Part shown: one piece after another, positions 36,950-45,815 of the stretch
Position numbering within the stretch: position 1 is the first letter of the stretch
Layout of the letters: each line of letters begins with the position of its first letter
Source of the DNA: Paraburkholderia adhaesiva
Lineage (GTDB): Bacteria > Pseudomonadota > Gammaproteobacteria > Burkholderiales > Burkholderiaceae
Reading direction: 5' to 3'
Length of the DNA: 64,000 nt
Assembly: GCF_021390575.1 (NCBI RefSeq)
Contig: NZ_JAJEJQ010000001.1
Location: forward strand, 992,001 to 1,056,000
Position numbers and translations under genes: made by a program
Notes under the pieces: model-generated
The model's input: only the letters and a program-made list of their open reading frames with translations
Database searches by the model: none
What the model was told of the DNA's origin: nothing

Positions 36950-38113
36950 ATGTCGGCTGATTTCGACGGCGCCGTGATTGCGGGCGGCGTCGAAGTGCCG
37001 TACCGCCGGCAGGCGCCCGAACTCACTACGGGCGATCTGCTCGCGCAGGCGTTCGACGCAGCGCTCGCGCAAACGGGTTTCTCTGCGCGCGACGTGGACG
37101 GGTTGGGCGTGGCGTCGTTCACGCTCGCGCCTGATCACGCGATCGACATGGCGTGGCGACTGGGCATCAGCCCGCGCTGGTGCATGGACGATTGCCACGG
37201 CGGCGCGAGCGGGATCAACATGCTGCAGCACGCGATCCGCGCGGTGCAGCACGGCGATGCTTCGGTGATCGTATTGCTCTCCGGTGACCGCTTCGAGGCA
37301 GCCGACTTCAAGCAACTCGTCGAGCACTACAACCTCACGACGCGCACGTATCTGCGTCCGCTGGAAAACGGCGGGCCGAACAGTTTGTTCGCCATGCTGA
37401 CGAATCGGCATGCGGAGCGGCACGGGCTCGACGCGCGCGACTACGGTGCGTTGTGCGTCGCGCAGCGCGAGTGGGCGTCGCTGAATCCGGGCGCGGTGTA
37501 CCGCTCGCCGCTGACCCTCGACGACTATCTCGCTGCCCCGCGTGTCGCGGACCCACTCGGCCGTTTCGACTGCGTGCCTGTGGTGTGCGGCGCGAACGCG
37601 GTGGTCGTGGCCCGCGCGGACCGGCTCCCACGCAGCGCGCGCACGGCGCCGCTACACGTACGAGCGCTGCAATGTTGCTACAACCCCGACCACCAGTCGG
37701 GCGACGGCCTGCGCACGGGACTCGCCACACTGGCGCCCGCGTTGTGGTCGCAGGCGCACATGGGCCCGGAGGATATGGACGTGGTCTCGGTCTACGACGA
37801 CTATCCCGTGATGACGCTGATCCAGCTCGCCGATCTGGGCTTCGCACCCGATGGCGACCTGCGCGCGCTGATCGGGCGCATCGCGTCGCGCGCGCTGGCG
37901 GTCAATACGTCGGGCGGGCAGCTTTCGGCGGGGCAGGCTGGGGCGGCGGGTGGCATGCACGGGCTCGTCGAGGCGATCGTGCAACTGCAGGGCGAGGCGG
38001 GCGCACGCCAGATCGACGATGCCCGGCGCGCACTCGTGAGCGGCTACGGCATGGTGCAGTACCGCTACGGCATGTGCGCGAATGCGGTGGTACTCGAAAG
38101 GCAATCAGCATGA
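36950..38113 (+). CDS. Thiolase-like protein without the canonical cysteine (candidate acyl-CoA aldolase)
   Basis: 387 residues with a thiolase fold (SCP-x/lipid-transfer type). Where thiolases have the nucleophile in C-G-S-G, this protein reads G-A-S-G (85-88, in DDCHGGASGINML), and the C-terminal GHPxGATG region reads GQAGAAGG (328-335). Loss of Cys and His suggests it does not perform thiolysis. It is immediately followed by a DUF35 protein, the pairing used by Ltp2-type retro-aldolases in actinobacterial sterol side-chain degradation. Divergent from the Rieske operon and probably part of the same pathway. Confidence 0.85.
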   Translation: MSADFDGAVIAGGVEVPYRRQAPELTTGDLLAQAFDAALAQTGFSARDVDGLGVASFTLAPDHAIDMAWRLGISPRWCMDDCHGGASGINMLQHAIRAVQHGDASVIVLLSGDRFEAADFKQLVEHYNLTTRTYLRPLENGGPNSLFAMLTNRHAERHGLDARDYGALCVAQREWASLNPGAVYRSPLTLDDYLAAPRVADPLGRFDCVPVVCGANAVVVARADRLPRSARTAPLHVRALQCCYNPDHQSGDGLRTGLATLAPALWSQAHMGPEDMDVVSVYDDYPVMTLIQLADLGFAPDGDLRALIGRIASRALAVNTSGGQLSAGQAGAAGGMHGLVEAIVQLQGEAGARQIDDARRALVSGYGMVQYRYGMCANAVVLERQSA

Positions 38114-38421
38114 GCGAGACGACACTGACGATCTTCCGTTGCCGCGCTTGCGGCGAAGCGCTGTTTCCGGCGCGCTACCGCTGCCCGCGCTGCGGCGCGG
38201 CGGACTGGAAGGATGAAGCTGCGCCCTCGGGGGTGATCGAGGAAAGCACGGTGGTGCGTCATCGCGTCGGCGCACTGGGCGCTGGCGATATCCACCTCGC
38301 GAGCGTGCGTACCGAAGCGGGTGCAATCGTGATCGCGCGGCTCGACGTGCCCGGGCGTACCGGCGAGCCGGTGCTTCTCACGATCGACGACGCAAAGCGG
38401 GTGCTGGCGCGCCCGCGGTGA
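38110..38421 (+). CDS. DUF35 OB-fold/zinc-ribbon partner protein
   Basis: 103 residues. The N-terminal rubredoxin-like zinc ribbon has CRAC and CPRC (FRCRACGEALFPARYRCPRCG), followed by an OB-fold. DUF35 proteins typically bind CoA thioester-acting thiolase-like or hydratase partners. The ATG at 38110 overlaps the stop of the thiolase-like gene, so the two proteins are made together and probably form a complex. Confidence 0.9.
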   Translation: MSETTLTIFRCRACGEALFPARYRCPRCGAADWKDEAAPSGVIEESTVVRHRVGALGAGDIHLASVRTEAGAIVIARLDVPGRTGEPVLLTIDDAKRVLARPR

Positions 38422-38457
38422 GCGGCGGCGCGCCACTATGCGAAAATTGACGTTCTG

Positions 38458-38481
38458 GGTCCGGCACCGGTATGCCGGACC
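38458..38481 (+). other. 9-bp hairpin before the truncated haemoglobin gene
   Basis: Perfect GGTCCGGCA/TGCCGGACC stem with a 6-base loop. No T-run follows directly (TTTTTT comes about 13 bases later). It may be an imperfect terminator of the DUF35 gene or a leader structure for the gene at 38515. Confidence 0.5.
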
Positions 38482-38514
38482 TGCTCACAAAGTTTTTTCG
38501 CATCGATTCTCCGT

Positions 38515-38925
38515 ATGACTGATCCAGCCGACGAAGCGCCGCAGCAACCCACGGCCTTTGAACTTGTCGGCGGCGAGGCGCGTGTGCGCGAACTCGTCGA
38601 CCGTTTCTACGACCTGATGGACCTCGAGCCCGAATTCAAGGAGCTTCGCGCGATGCATCCGCCCACACTGGACGGGTCGCGCGACAAGCTCTTCTGGTTC
38701 CTCTGTGGCTGGCTTGGCGGCCCGGACCACTACGTCGAGCGCTTTGGCCACCCGCGTCTGCGCGCGCGGCACATGCCGTACGCGATTGCGTCGCCGGACC
38801 GCGACCAATGGGTGCGCTGCATGGCGTGGGCGATGCAGGACGTTGGCCTGCCCGAGCCGCTGCGCGAGCGCCTCCTGCATTCGTTCTTCGATACGGCGGA
38901 CTGGATGCGTAATCGTCCGGGCTGA
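38515..38925 (+). CDS. Group II truncated haemoglobin
   Basis: 136 residues with the 2-on-2 globin pattern of TrHbO-type proteins: B10 region FYDLMD with Tyr32, proximal His86 in RARHMPYAI and the group II Trp at G8 (Trp99 in RDQWVRCM). Binds O2/NO through haem in the cytosol; roles in NO or O2 handling are suggested for the family. It stands alone between the catabolic cluster and AlaX. Confidence 0.92.
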   Translation: MTDPADEAPQQPTAFELVGGEARVRELVDRFYDLMDLEPEFKELRAMHPPTLDGSRDKLFWFLCGWLGGPDHYVERFGHPRLRARHMPYAIASPDRDQWVRCMAWAMQDVGLPEPLRERLLHSFFDTADWMRNRPG

Positions 38926-39127
38926 AGCCTTGCGATGGCGGGTTCGGTTGAGCCACGCTCAATGGATCGTCTGATCCTCGCTCAAACCCCATTTGAGCCT
39001 TACCTGGGCCAACTGGCCCGGCCGGCGGCCCGGTACAGTCCGGCAGCAAGGCGTCGCGGTTGATTTACGAAATAAGCCGTGCAACGCCGATAATGGCCGT
39101 TCGGCACGATGACGAGGAGACCGCTGT

Positions 39128-39862
39128 ATGAGCACCACCCGGGCGTTGTTTCGCGAGGATGCCTATCTGACGCACTGCGACGCTACGATCGTCGCGGTGG
39201 GCGAGGACGGCGTGCGCCTCGACCAGACCATTTTTTATCCGCTCGGCGGCGGTCAGGCGGGCGACACCGGCGCGTTGCTCCTCGCGGACGGCACGCGCAT
39301 CGAGATCGCCGACACGCGCAAGGCGAAGTTCGAAGGCGCCACACCCGATGACGCGCTGCACGTGCCCGCTGCGGGTCAGGAGGCGCTGATCGGACGCTTG
39401 CTCGCGGGCGAGCCGGTGCGCGCAGAAATCGACTGGGCGCGGCGTCACCGTCACATGCGGTTGCACACGGCGAGCCATCTGATGTGCGCGGTGCTTCCGT
39501 ATCCCGTCGACGGCTGCAGCATCACGGCCGACTACGCGCGCATCGATTTCGCGACGGTCGAGCCGATCGAGCGCGACATGGTCGAGTCGCGCCTCGCGGA
39601 GCTGGTGGCGGGAGCACACGCGGTCGAAACCGAATGGATCACCGACGAAGAAATGGCCGCGCGTCCCGAACTCGTTCGCACGATGAGCGTGAAGCCGCCG
39701 ATGGGCCTCGGTCGCGTGCGGCTCCTGCGCATCGAGAATGTGGATCTGCAGCCGTGCGGCGGCACGCACGTGCGCAATACGCGGGAAATCGGCGCGTTGC
39801 GCGTGGCGAAGCTGGAGAAGAAGAGCGCGCGCACGCGCCGTCTCGTGCTGGAGCTGGCATGA
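39128..39862 (+). CDS. AlaX-type alanyl-tRNA editing protein
   Basis: 244 residues homologous to the AlaRS editing domain. Zinc ligands are visible: His113 and His117 in HTASH, and Cys210/His214 in CGGTH. It hydrolyses Ser- or Gly-tRNA(Ala) in trans. The size is that of AlaX-M. Its TGA overlaps the ATG of the next gene. Confidence 0.9.
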   Translation: MSTTRALFREDAYLTHCDATIVAVGEDGVRLDQTIFYPLGGGQAGDTGALLLADGTRIEIADTRKAKFEGATPDDALHVPAAGQEALIGRLLAGEPVRAEIDWARRHRHMRLHTASHLMCAVLPYPVDGCSITADYARIDFATVEPIERDMVESRLAELVAGAHAVETEWITDEEMAARPELVRTMSVKPPMGLGRVRLLRIENVDLQPCGGTHVRNTREIGALRVAKLEKKSARTRRLVLELA

Positions 39863-40449
39863 CCGCCTCCGTATCCGATCCGCGCGATGTGCTGGACTTC
39901 TGGTTCGGCGAGCCCGGCTCGCCCGAATATGGCAAGGCGCGCAAGATGTGGTTCCAGAAGGACGAGGCATTCGACGCGCTATTGCGCGAGCGTTTCGGCG
40001 CGCTGCTCGATTCGGCCTGCGCAGGCGAACTCGCCGCATGGGCCGAGACGCCCGAAGGGGCGCTCGCACTCGTGATCGTGCTGGATCAGTTTTCGCGCAA
40101 CTGCCATCGCGGCACGCCACGCGCATTTGCCGCCGACGAACACGCCCTTGCGATTGCGCGTCAACTCGTGGCGAGCGGCGCGGACCGCACGCTGCCGACG
40201 CCCCAGCATCGCGTCTTCGCGTACATGCCGTTCGAGCACGCGGAGTCGATGGATGTGCAGCGCGAATCGCTGCGTCTTTTCGGCGAACTCGTAACGGAGC
40301 CGGGGTGCGAGGACTACTACGACTACGCCGTGCGGCACGCCAAGGTCATCGAACGGTTCGGGCGCTTTCCGCATCGCAACGCCCAATTGGACCGCGCGTC
40401 GAGCGACGAAGAACTTGCGTTCCTGCGCGAGCCTGGTTCGTCGTTCTAG
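39859..40449 (+). CDS. DUF924 family protein
   Basis: 196 residues; DVLDFWFG at the N-terminus, VIVLDQFSRNCHRGTPRAFAADE and FAYMPFEHAESMDVQRESLRLF are the conserved blocks of DUF924 (TPR-like helical proteins of unknown function). Translationally coupled to AlaX by an ATGA overlap. Confidence 0.9.
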   Translation: MTASVSDPRDVLDFWFGEPGSPEYGKARKMWFQKDEAFDALLRERFGALLDSACAGELAAWAETPEGALALVIVLDQFSRNCHRGTPRAFAADEHALAIARQLVASGADRTLPTPQHRVFAYMPFEHAESMDVQRESLRLFGELVTEPGCEDYYDYAVRHAKVIERFGRFPHRNAQLDRASSDEELAFLREPGSSF

Positions 40450-40481
40450 TTTCGCTCAGTTGGCTCGTGCAGTCGGCTCAC

Positions 40482-41228
40482 TCAACGCCCGCCGCTCACG
40501 TCAAGAATCGAGCCCGTCACATACGACGCGGCATCGCTCAATAACCACACGATCGCTTCGGCCACTTCGTCGGCGCTGCCAGGGCGCCCGAGTGGCGTCT
40601 GCACGCCGAGCACCGCGGCGCGCTCAGGGCGGCCGCCGCTCGCGTGAATTTCCGTATCGATGAGGCCGGGGCGGACGGCATTCACACGCACGCCCTGCGG
40701 GCCGAGTTCTTTTGCGAGCCCGATTGTCATCGTGTCGATAGCGCCTTTGGACGACGCGTAATCGACATACTCGCCCGGCGACCCGAGCCGCGCCGCCGCC
40801 GACGACACATTCACGATCGCGCCGCCGTCGCCGCCACGGTCCTTCGACATGCGCCGCGCCGCTTCGCGCGCGCACAGAAACGCGCCATAGACGTTCACTT
40901 CGAACATGTGCGCGAGGCGCTCGGCGCTCATGTCGGCGAGCGACATGGAGGGCGCGACGATGCCAGCGTTGTTGACTAGCGCGTCGATGCGCCCGTAGGC
41001 GTTTTCGAGCGAATCGAACATCGCGATCACATCGGCTTCGTTTGCAACGTCGCCGCGCAGCACGCGCGCGTGGCCGCCCGCGCGTCCGACCTCGGCCGCT
41101 GTCTCGTCGGCGGCGGGTTCGTTGTGCCGATAGTTGACGCCCACGGTCCAGCCGCGCGCGCCGAGAAGTCGCGCGGTTGCGCGGCCGATGCCGCGGCTCG
41201 CGCCGGTGATCAGGACAACCTTGCTCAT
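40482..41228 (-). CDS. SDR family oxidoreductase
   Basis: 248 residues from the ATG at 41228, preceded by a GGGGGCAC-type purine stretch. Classical SDR: TGASRGIGRA, NNAGIV, and YASSK as catalytic Tyr/Lys. Similar to glucose-dehydrogenase/FabG-like proteins. No specific substrate can be assigned. It lies downstream of the LOG gene on the same strand. Confidence 0.9.
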   Translation of the reverse strand: MSKVVLITGASRGIGRATARLLGARGWTVGVNYRHNEPAADETAAEVGRAGGHARVLRGDVANEADVIAMFDSLENAYGRIDALVNNAGIVAPSMSLADMSAERLAHMFEVNVYGAFLCAREAARRMSKDRGGDGGAIVNVSSAAARLGSPGEYVDYASSKGAIDTMTIGLAKELGPQGVRVNAVRPGLIDTEIHASGGRPERAAVLGVQTPLGRPGSADEVAEAIVWLLSDAASYVTGSILDVSGGR

Positions 41229-41272
41229 CGGAGTGCCCCCGTTGGATGCAGGTTCTGCTGCAAATTGGAAAA

Positions 41273-41857
41273 TCAGACGCTCTCGCGCATGTCGGCCCAC
41301 TTGTCCTGCGCGGGCGCGTGGTAGTGCGCGATCTTCGTAATCAGCGCCGCCGGATCACTGTCGATCTGGAGCAGGTCGAAATACTTTTGCTGCATGAAGC
41401 CCTCGCTCACCGTGTGCTTGAGCAGCGCGATGAGCGGATCGTAGAAGCCATCGATGTTGAGCACGCCGACCGGCTTGTGGTGATAGCCGAGCTGCGCCCA
41501 CGTGTAGACCTCGAACAGCTCTTCGAGCGTGCCCGCGCCGCCGGGCAGCGCGACGAACGCATCGGAGAGGTCGGCCATCATCTTCTTGCGGTGATGCATG
41601 TCGGGCACGACGTGCAGTTCCGAGAGCCCCTCGTGGCCCACTTCCTTGTTCACGAGCAGTTCGGGAATCACGCCGATCGCGCGGCCGCCTTCGGCCATCA
41701 CGGTATCGGCGATCACGCCCATCAGGCCAACCTTGCCGCCGCCGTAGACGAGCCCGAGGTTAGCCGCGACGAGCGCCTGGCCGAACGCCTTCGCGGCCGC
41801 ACTGTGGGCCGGATTGACTCCGAAAGACGAGCCACAATAAACACAGACTGCTTTCAT
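41273..41857 (-). CDS. LOG family protein (cytokinin riboside 5'-monophosphate phosphoribohydrolase-like)
   Basis: 194 residues with the Rossmann-type opening VCVYCGSSFG, GLVYGGGKVGLMG, and the signature PGGAGTLEELFEVYTWAQLGYH. The family hydrolyses N6-modified AMP to the free base or acts as a nucleotide 5'-monophosphate nucleosidase. Start overlaps the TetR gene stop (ATGA), so both are in one transcript. Confidence 0.92.
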   Translation of the reverse strand: MKAVCVYCGSSFGVNPAHSAAAKAFGQALVAANLGLVYGGGKVGLMGVIADTVMAEGGRAIGVIPELLVNKEVGHEGLSELHVVPDMHHRKKMMADLSDAFVALPGGAGTLEELFEVYTWAQLGYHHKPVGVLNIDGFYDPLIALLKHTVSEGFMQQKYFDLLQIDSDPAALITKIAHYHAPAQDKWADMRESV

Positions 41858-42594
41858 TCGGATATGTCCTTGCTGTCTTTCGCTACTGCGGCCATTGCTG
41901 CACCGTCGCGTGGCGGCAGGTAATCGTAGAACTCGCGCTTGGGCAGCTTGCCCGACACGAGATCGTCGAAGTGCTGGCGCGCACGTCCACGCAGATAGGG
42001 TGCCATCAGCGAAACGATCTGCACGCTCACCTGGTGCAGGTCGTCGCGAATCGCTTCCTGCTCGTTGTACTTGCGCGGATTCATCACGAACTGATACGAC
42101 AGCCAGTACGTGCCGATCACGCCGATGTTGGTCGACATCACGGCGATCTCGGCGGGCGTCGCCACCATCTCGCCGTCTTCCACGAGCTGATCGCAGAACT
42201 GCTTCGCGAAGTGCACCTTGTGGCTGATGATCTGCTTGAAGTGCGTCTCCAGCGTGCGGTTGCGCGCGAGCAGGTCGTTCAGGTCGCGATAGAGGAAGCG
42301 ATAGCGCCACGTGAAATCGACCATGTATTGCAAGTAGGCCCACATTTCGTCGATGGTGGCCCGATGGTCGTCGGGGAAACGCAGACGCCTTTCGATCTCC
42401 TGCTCGAACTGGCTGAAGATGCTGTTGATGATGTCGTCTTTGTTGCGGAAGTGGTAGTACAGGTTGCCTGGACTGATCTCCATTTCCTCGGCGATGGTCG
42501 TCGTGGTGACGTTCGGTTCGCCGATTTCGTTGAACAGCTTCAACGATAGTTCGAGAATCCGTTCGCGTGTACGGCGGGGAGGTTTGGCTTCCAT
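41854..42594 (-). CDS. TetR/AcrR family transcriptional regulator
   Basis: 246 residues from the ATG at 42594. The N-terminal HTH is RERILELSLKLFNEIGEPNVTTTTIAEEMEISPGNLYYHFRNKDDI. The C-terminal ligand domain is longer than usual and helix-rich. It is the first gene of a unit with the LOG gene. Targets unknown; autoregulation is common in the family. Confidence 0.9.
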   Translation of the reverse strand: MEAKPPRRTRERILELSLKLFNEIGEPNVTTTTIAEEMEISPGNLYYHFRNKDDIINSIFSQFEQEIERRLRFPDDHRATIDEMWAYLQYMVDFTWRYRFLYRDLNDLLARNRTLETHFKQIISHKVHFAKQFCDQLVEDGEMVATPAEIAVMSTNIGVIGTYWLSYQFVMNPRKYNEQEAIRDDLHQVSVQIVSLMAPYLRGRARQHFDDLVSGKLPKREFYDYLPPRDGAAMAAVAKDSKDISE

Positions 42595-42757
42595 GTCGTC
42601 CGGCCCTGTGAGCGCCGGGCTGGTGCGCTGCCGCAAGACGGCTGCTGCATGGACTGCCCGGACGCGGTTGGTCTTTTTTTAAGACTATCGATCGATTATA
42701 AACCGAGCGCCGATCCTTACAGGGCAGGGCACGGGCGCGCACGCCGGATCGCGGAGC

Positions 42758-43534
42758 TTACAGCGAGGCGAGCAGGCGCAGAAGCGGTGGCCCGAAGAGC
42801 GGCACGAGTATCAGTCCCCACGTCATGATGAGCACGACGAACGCTACGGTGACGGCCGCGCTGCCGAGATCCTTCGCGCGTCGCGAAAGCTCGTTGCGCT
42901 CGAGCCCGATGCGGTCGATGGCGTTCTCGATGCTCGAATTGATCAGCTCGACGATCAGCACCAGCATCACCGAGCCGAGCAGCAGCACGCGCGCCACTGG
43001 CTCCACGGGCACGAAGATGCCGATCGGCACGAGGATCGCCGCGAGCGTCAGCTCCTGGCGAAATGCGCTTTCTTCGCGGATCGCCACCCGGAAGCCCGCG
43101 ATCGAATTCTTGAGCGCGTGCCACGCGCGTGTGAGGCCGCGATTGCGCTTGTACGGGTTGAACGGCGGCGTGAGCGGGTCGTCGGGGCTGAGCGGTTCGC
43201 GGGGCTCGTGCGGATCGACCGGTTCGGCGGCATCGTGATACGACAGGGGCGGCTGCGGCAAATCGTCCGGAGGCGCTGCTGCGGGCCTTCCCGGTGCCGC
43301 GGTGGTGACCGGCTGGACGGAGCGCGACGGTGATGAGGAGCGTGCTGACATGGCGGTGCTTGTGGATGCGCCAGTATCGCACGCTGACCTTGGCAATGCT
43401 GCTGCGCTGCCCGCGTCCGGCAAAGCGCCGGGTTCCGCGGATGGCGTCGCGACGTGCGACGCCAGCGGTCCGCCGGCGGGTTGGGCCTGTTCGTTCTCGT
43501 CGGTCGGGAGGCGCACGGTCGAGGGCCGGTGCAT
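42758..43534 (-). CDS. Diacylglycerol kinase (prokaryotic type) with Pro-rich N-terminal extension
   Basis: The last ~120 residues are a DgkA-type membrane enzyme: NRGLTRAWHALKNSIAGFRVAIREESAFRQEL, three helices and the catalytic ELINSSIENAIDRIG. It phosphorylates diacylglycerol released during periplasmic glucan synthesis. Upstream is a disordered Pro/Ser/Asp-rich region of 75-135 residues. The ATG at 43534, 20 bases after the glycosyltransferase stop, gives 258 residues; the ATG at 43351 gives 197. Neither has a clear ribosome-binding site, so the start is uncertain. Confidence 0.85.
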   Translation of the reverse strand: MHRPSTVRLPTDENEQAQPAGGPLASHVATPSAEPGALPDAGSAAALPRSACDTGASTSTAMSARSSSPSRSVQPVTTAAPGRPAAAPPDDLPQPPLSYHDAAEPVDPHEPREPLSPDDPLTPPFNPYKRNRGLTRAWHALKNSIAGFRVAIREESAFRQELTLAAILVPIGIFVPVEPVARVLLLGSVMLVLIVELINSSIENAIDRIGLERNELSRRAKDLGSAAVTVAFVVLIMTWGLILVPLFGPPLLRLLASL

Positions 43535-43554
43535 CGTGGAAAGGCGCGGCCGGT

Positions 43555-44586
43555 TCAGGCCGCGGCGCTCGTTTCCCGCATCTGCGCGCGCGGCCTGGGC
43601 TTCAGGTGTGCCGCGAACTGCTCGGACGCCGCGGCCCACGAGAAGCGCTCGGCCCATTCGCGTGCCGTTGCGCGATCGATCCTGAGCGCGTCGAGGCAGG
43701 CTTCGCGCAGATCTTCGTTCATCGCGCCGGCGTGGCCCGTGCCGAGCACGTCGATCGGACCCGTCACCGGATAGGCGGCCACAGGCGTGCCGCACGCGAG
43801 CGCTTCCAGCAGCACGAGACCGAAGGTGTCGGTGCGGCTCGGGAACACGAACACGTCGGCGGCGGCGTAGACCTTGGCCAGTTCGGGCTGGCTTAAAACG
43901 CCGAGGTAGTTCGCGTCCGGGTAGCGCGATTTCAGTTCGGCGAGCGCGGGTCCCTCGCCGCACACCCACTTCGAGCCGGGCAGATCGAGCTTGAGGAACG
44001 CCTCGACGTTCTTCTCCACCGCGACGCGGCCCACATAGAGAAAGATCGGCCGCGCCGTGTTCAGGACCTTCGATTCCATCGGATGGAAGATGTCGAGATC
44101 CACGCCGCGTGTCCAGAGCACGACGTTCGTGAAGCCGAATTTTTCGAGGTCCGATTTGACGACAGGCGTCGGCGCCATCACGGCAAGCGAGGGCTTGTGG
44201 AACCAGCGCAGGAAACGGTACGTCGCCGTTAGCGGAACGCCGAAACGCGCTTGCACGTATTCGGGAAAGCGCGTGTGGTAGGCGGTCGTGAACGGCAGAT
44301 TGTGTTTGATTGCGTAGTTGCGCGCGACGAGGCCGAGCGGGCCTTCCGTCGCGATATGCAGCGCGTCGGGACCGAACGTGTTGATGCGCTCGTGCAAACG
44401 GCGCGTCGGGAACAGCGAAAGACGGATCTCGGGATACGTCGGGCACGGGATCGTGCGGAATTCGAGCGGCGTCAGCAGATCGACCTGATGGCCGAGCGCG
44501 GTCAGTTCGCGCGTCGTGTTCTTCAAGGTCCGCACTACGCCATTGACCTGTGGCTCCCATGCATCGGTCACGATCATCACTTTCAT
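43555..44586 (-). CDS. GT4-family glycosyltransferase (MgtA/PimB-like)
   Basis: 343 residues from the ATG at 44586 (MKVMIVTDAWEPQVNGVVRTL), the typical opening of GT4 enzymes acting on lipid-linked acceptors. YVGRVAVEKNVEAFL and PSRTDTFGLVLLEALACGTPVAAYPV (EX7E) follow. It lies between a diacylglycerol kinase and an LpxH-like phosphoesterase, suggesting glycolipid or lipid A-related work at the inner membrane. Acceptor unknown. Confidence 0.88.
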   Translation of the reverse strand: MKVMIVTDAWEPQVNGVVRTLKNTTRELTALGHQVDLLTPLEFRTIPCPTYPEIRLSLFPTRRLHERINTFGPDALHIATEGPLGLVARNYAIKHNLPFTTAYHTRFPEYVQARFGVPLTATYRFLRWFHKPSLAVMAPTPVVKSDLEKFGFTNVVLWTRGVDLDIFHPMESKVLNTARPIFLYVGRVAVEKNVEAFLKLDLPGSKWVCGEGPALAELKSRYPDANYLGVLSQPELAKVYAAADVFVFPSRTDTFGLVLLEALACGTPVAAYPVTGPIDVLGTGHAGAMNEDLREACLDALRIDRATAREWAERFSWAAASEQFAAHLKPRPRAQMRETSAAA

Positions 44587-44678
44587 TGGTCGTCGGCCCT
44601 CTGATATGTCGGTTGGTCTCGCCCGTCGTGGGCCGTTTCGTGAGCGCCTGAAGGGGCGCCCCGAAGCGGCACGCCCTT

Positions 44679-45638
44679 TCAGGCGTTCACGCGTGCCTTC
44701 TTGCTCGTGCCCTGCACCTGCGGGGCCTGGATCACGGTCCAGTAGATGATCTGCAACTCGCCTTCCACGGTTTCGACGAGCGCCGAGAGACTCTCGACCC
44801 AGTCGCCGTCGTTGCAGTACAGCAGGCCGTCGATGTCGCGGATCTCGGCCTTGTGGATGTGGCCGCAAACCACGCCGTCGCAGCCGCGGCGGCGCGCTTC
44901 GTCGGTCATGACGCGCTCGAACGACGAGATGAAGTTCACCGCGTTCTTCACCTGGTGCTTGAGATACTGCGAGAGCGACCAGTACTGAAAGCCGAGCTTC
45001 GCGCGGATCCGGTTGAACCAGCGGTTCAGGAGGAGGATCAGCGTGTAGGCCGAGTCGCCGAGATAGGCGAGCCACTTCGCGTGCTGGATCACGCCGTCGA
45101 AGAGATCGCCGTGCACGACCCACAGGCGCTTGCCCGCGAGCGTCGTGTGAAACGCTTCCTCGCGAACGTGAATGTCACCGAACGCGGTATTGGTGAACTG
45201 TCGCGCCGCTTCGTCGTGGTTGCCCGGGATGTACACGACATGGGTGCCCTTGCGCGCCTTGCGCAGCACCTTCTGCACGACGTCGTTGTGCGCCTGCGGC
45301 CAGTACCAGCCTTTCTTCAGCTGCCAGCCGTCGATGATGTCGCCGACGAGGTAGAGATACTCCGATTCGTTGTGACGCAGAAAGTCGAGCAGATAGTTCG
45401 CCTGGCAGCCATTCGTGCCGAGGTGAATGTCGGAGAGCCAGATAGTGCGGTAGCGGTGCGGGGAGGGGTGATCGTCGTCGTGAGAGCCGTGGGATCCGTC
45501 GGATCCGCCTGGGTGCAGCGGCAACGGCGGTGACGCTGAAAACGACATGCCACCGGGGCCGGGCTGAAAGGCGACGGGGTCGGTGGCCGTTCCGGTGGTC
45601 TGCCGGAATAGTGTGGTCGCGGACGTCTTTTGGGCCAT
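44679..45638 (-). CDS. UDP-2,3-diacylglucosamine diphosphatase-family metallophosphoesterase
   Basis: Calcineurin-fold phosphoesterase with full metal motifs: DIHLGTNG, GDIIDGWQ, GNHDE, HGDLFD and GHIHKAE. Related to LpxH but longer, with an N-terminal Gly/His/Asp-rich extension and a C-terminal tail. The LpxH step removes UMP from UDP-diacylglucosamine in lipid A synthesis; this paralogue may act on another glycolipid. The start at 45638 is not fixed; an in-frame ATG at 45548 is also possible. Confidence 0.85.
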   Translation of the reverse strand: MAQKTSATTLFRQTTGTATDPVAFQPGPGGMSFSASPPLPLHPGGSDGSHGSHDDDHPSPHRYRTIWLSDIHLGTNGCQANYLLDFLRHNESEYLYLVGDIIDGWQLKKGWYWPQAHNDVVQKVLRKARKGTHVVYIPGNHDEAARQFTNTAFGDIHVREEAFHTTLAGKRLWVVHGDLFDGVIQHAKWLAYLGDSAYTLILLLNRWFNRIRAKLGFQYWSLSQYLKHQVKNAVNFISSFERVMTDEARRRGCDGVVCGHIHKAEIRDIDGLLYCNDGDWVESLSALVETVEGELQIIYWTVIQAPQVQGTSKKARVNA

Positions 45639-45815
45639 GGCTCACGCGGCGTGTTTGTAATGCCAGCATTGCGCCATGTGGTCGTGACCGTGCCGTGACA
45701 GTCACAAGAAGGTCTTGTTACGCAGTCCTGCACTGTGGTGTTACTGCGACAGGGGCGGTGGTGCCCACTCGCGCGCAGGCCCCGGTGGTCCCGGACTGGC
45801 GAGGTGTGGAGGCGC

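Noticed and set aside
43555..45123. Extended N-terminus of the glycosyltransferase at 44586
   Set aside because: The extra 179 codons overlap the phosphoesterase gene in another frame and are low complexity; the ATG at 44586 gives the canonical GT4 start.
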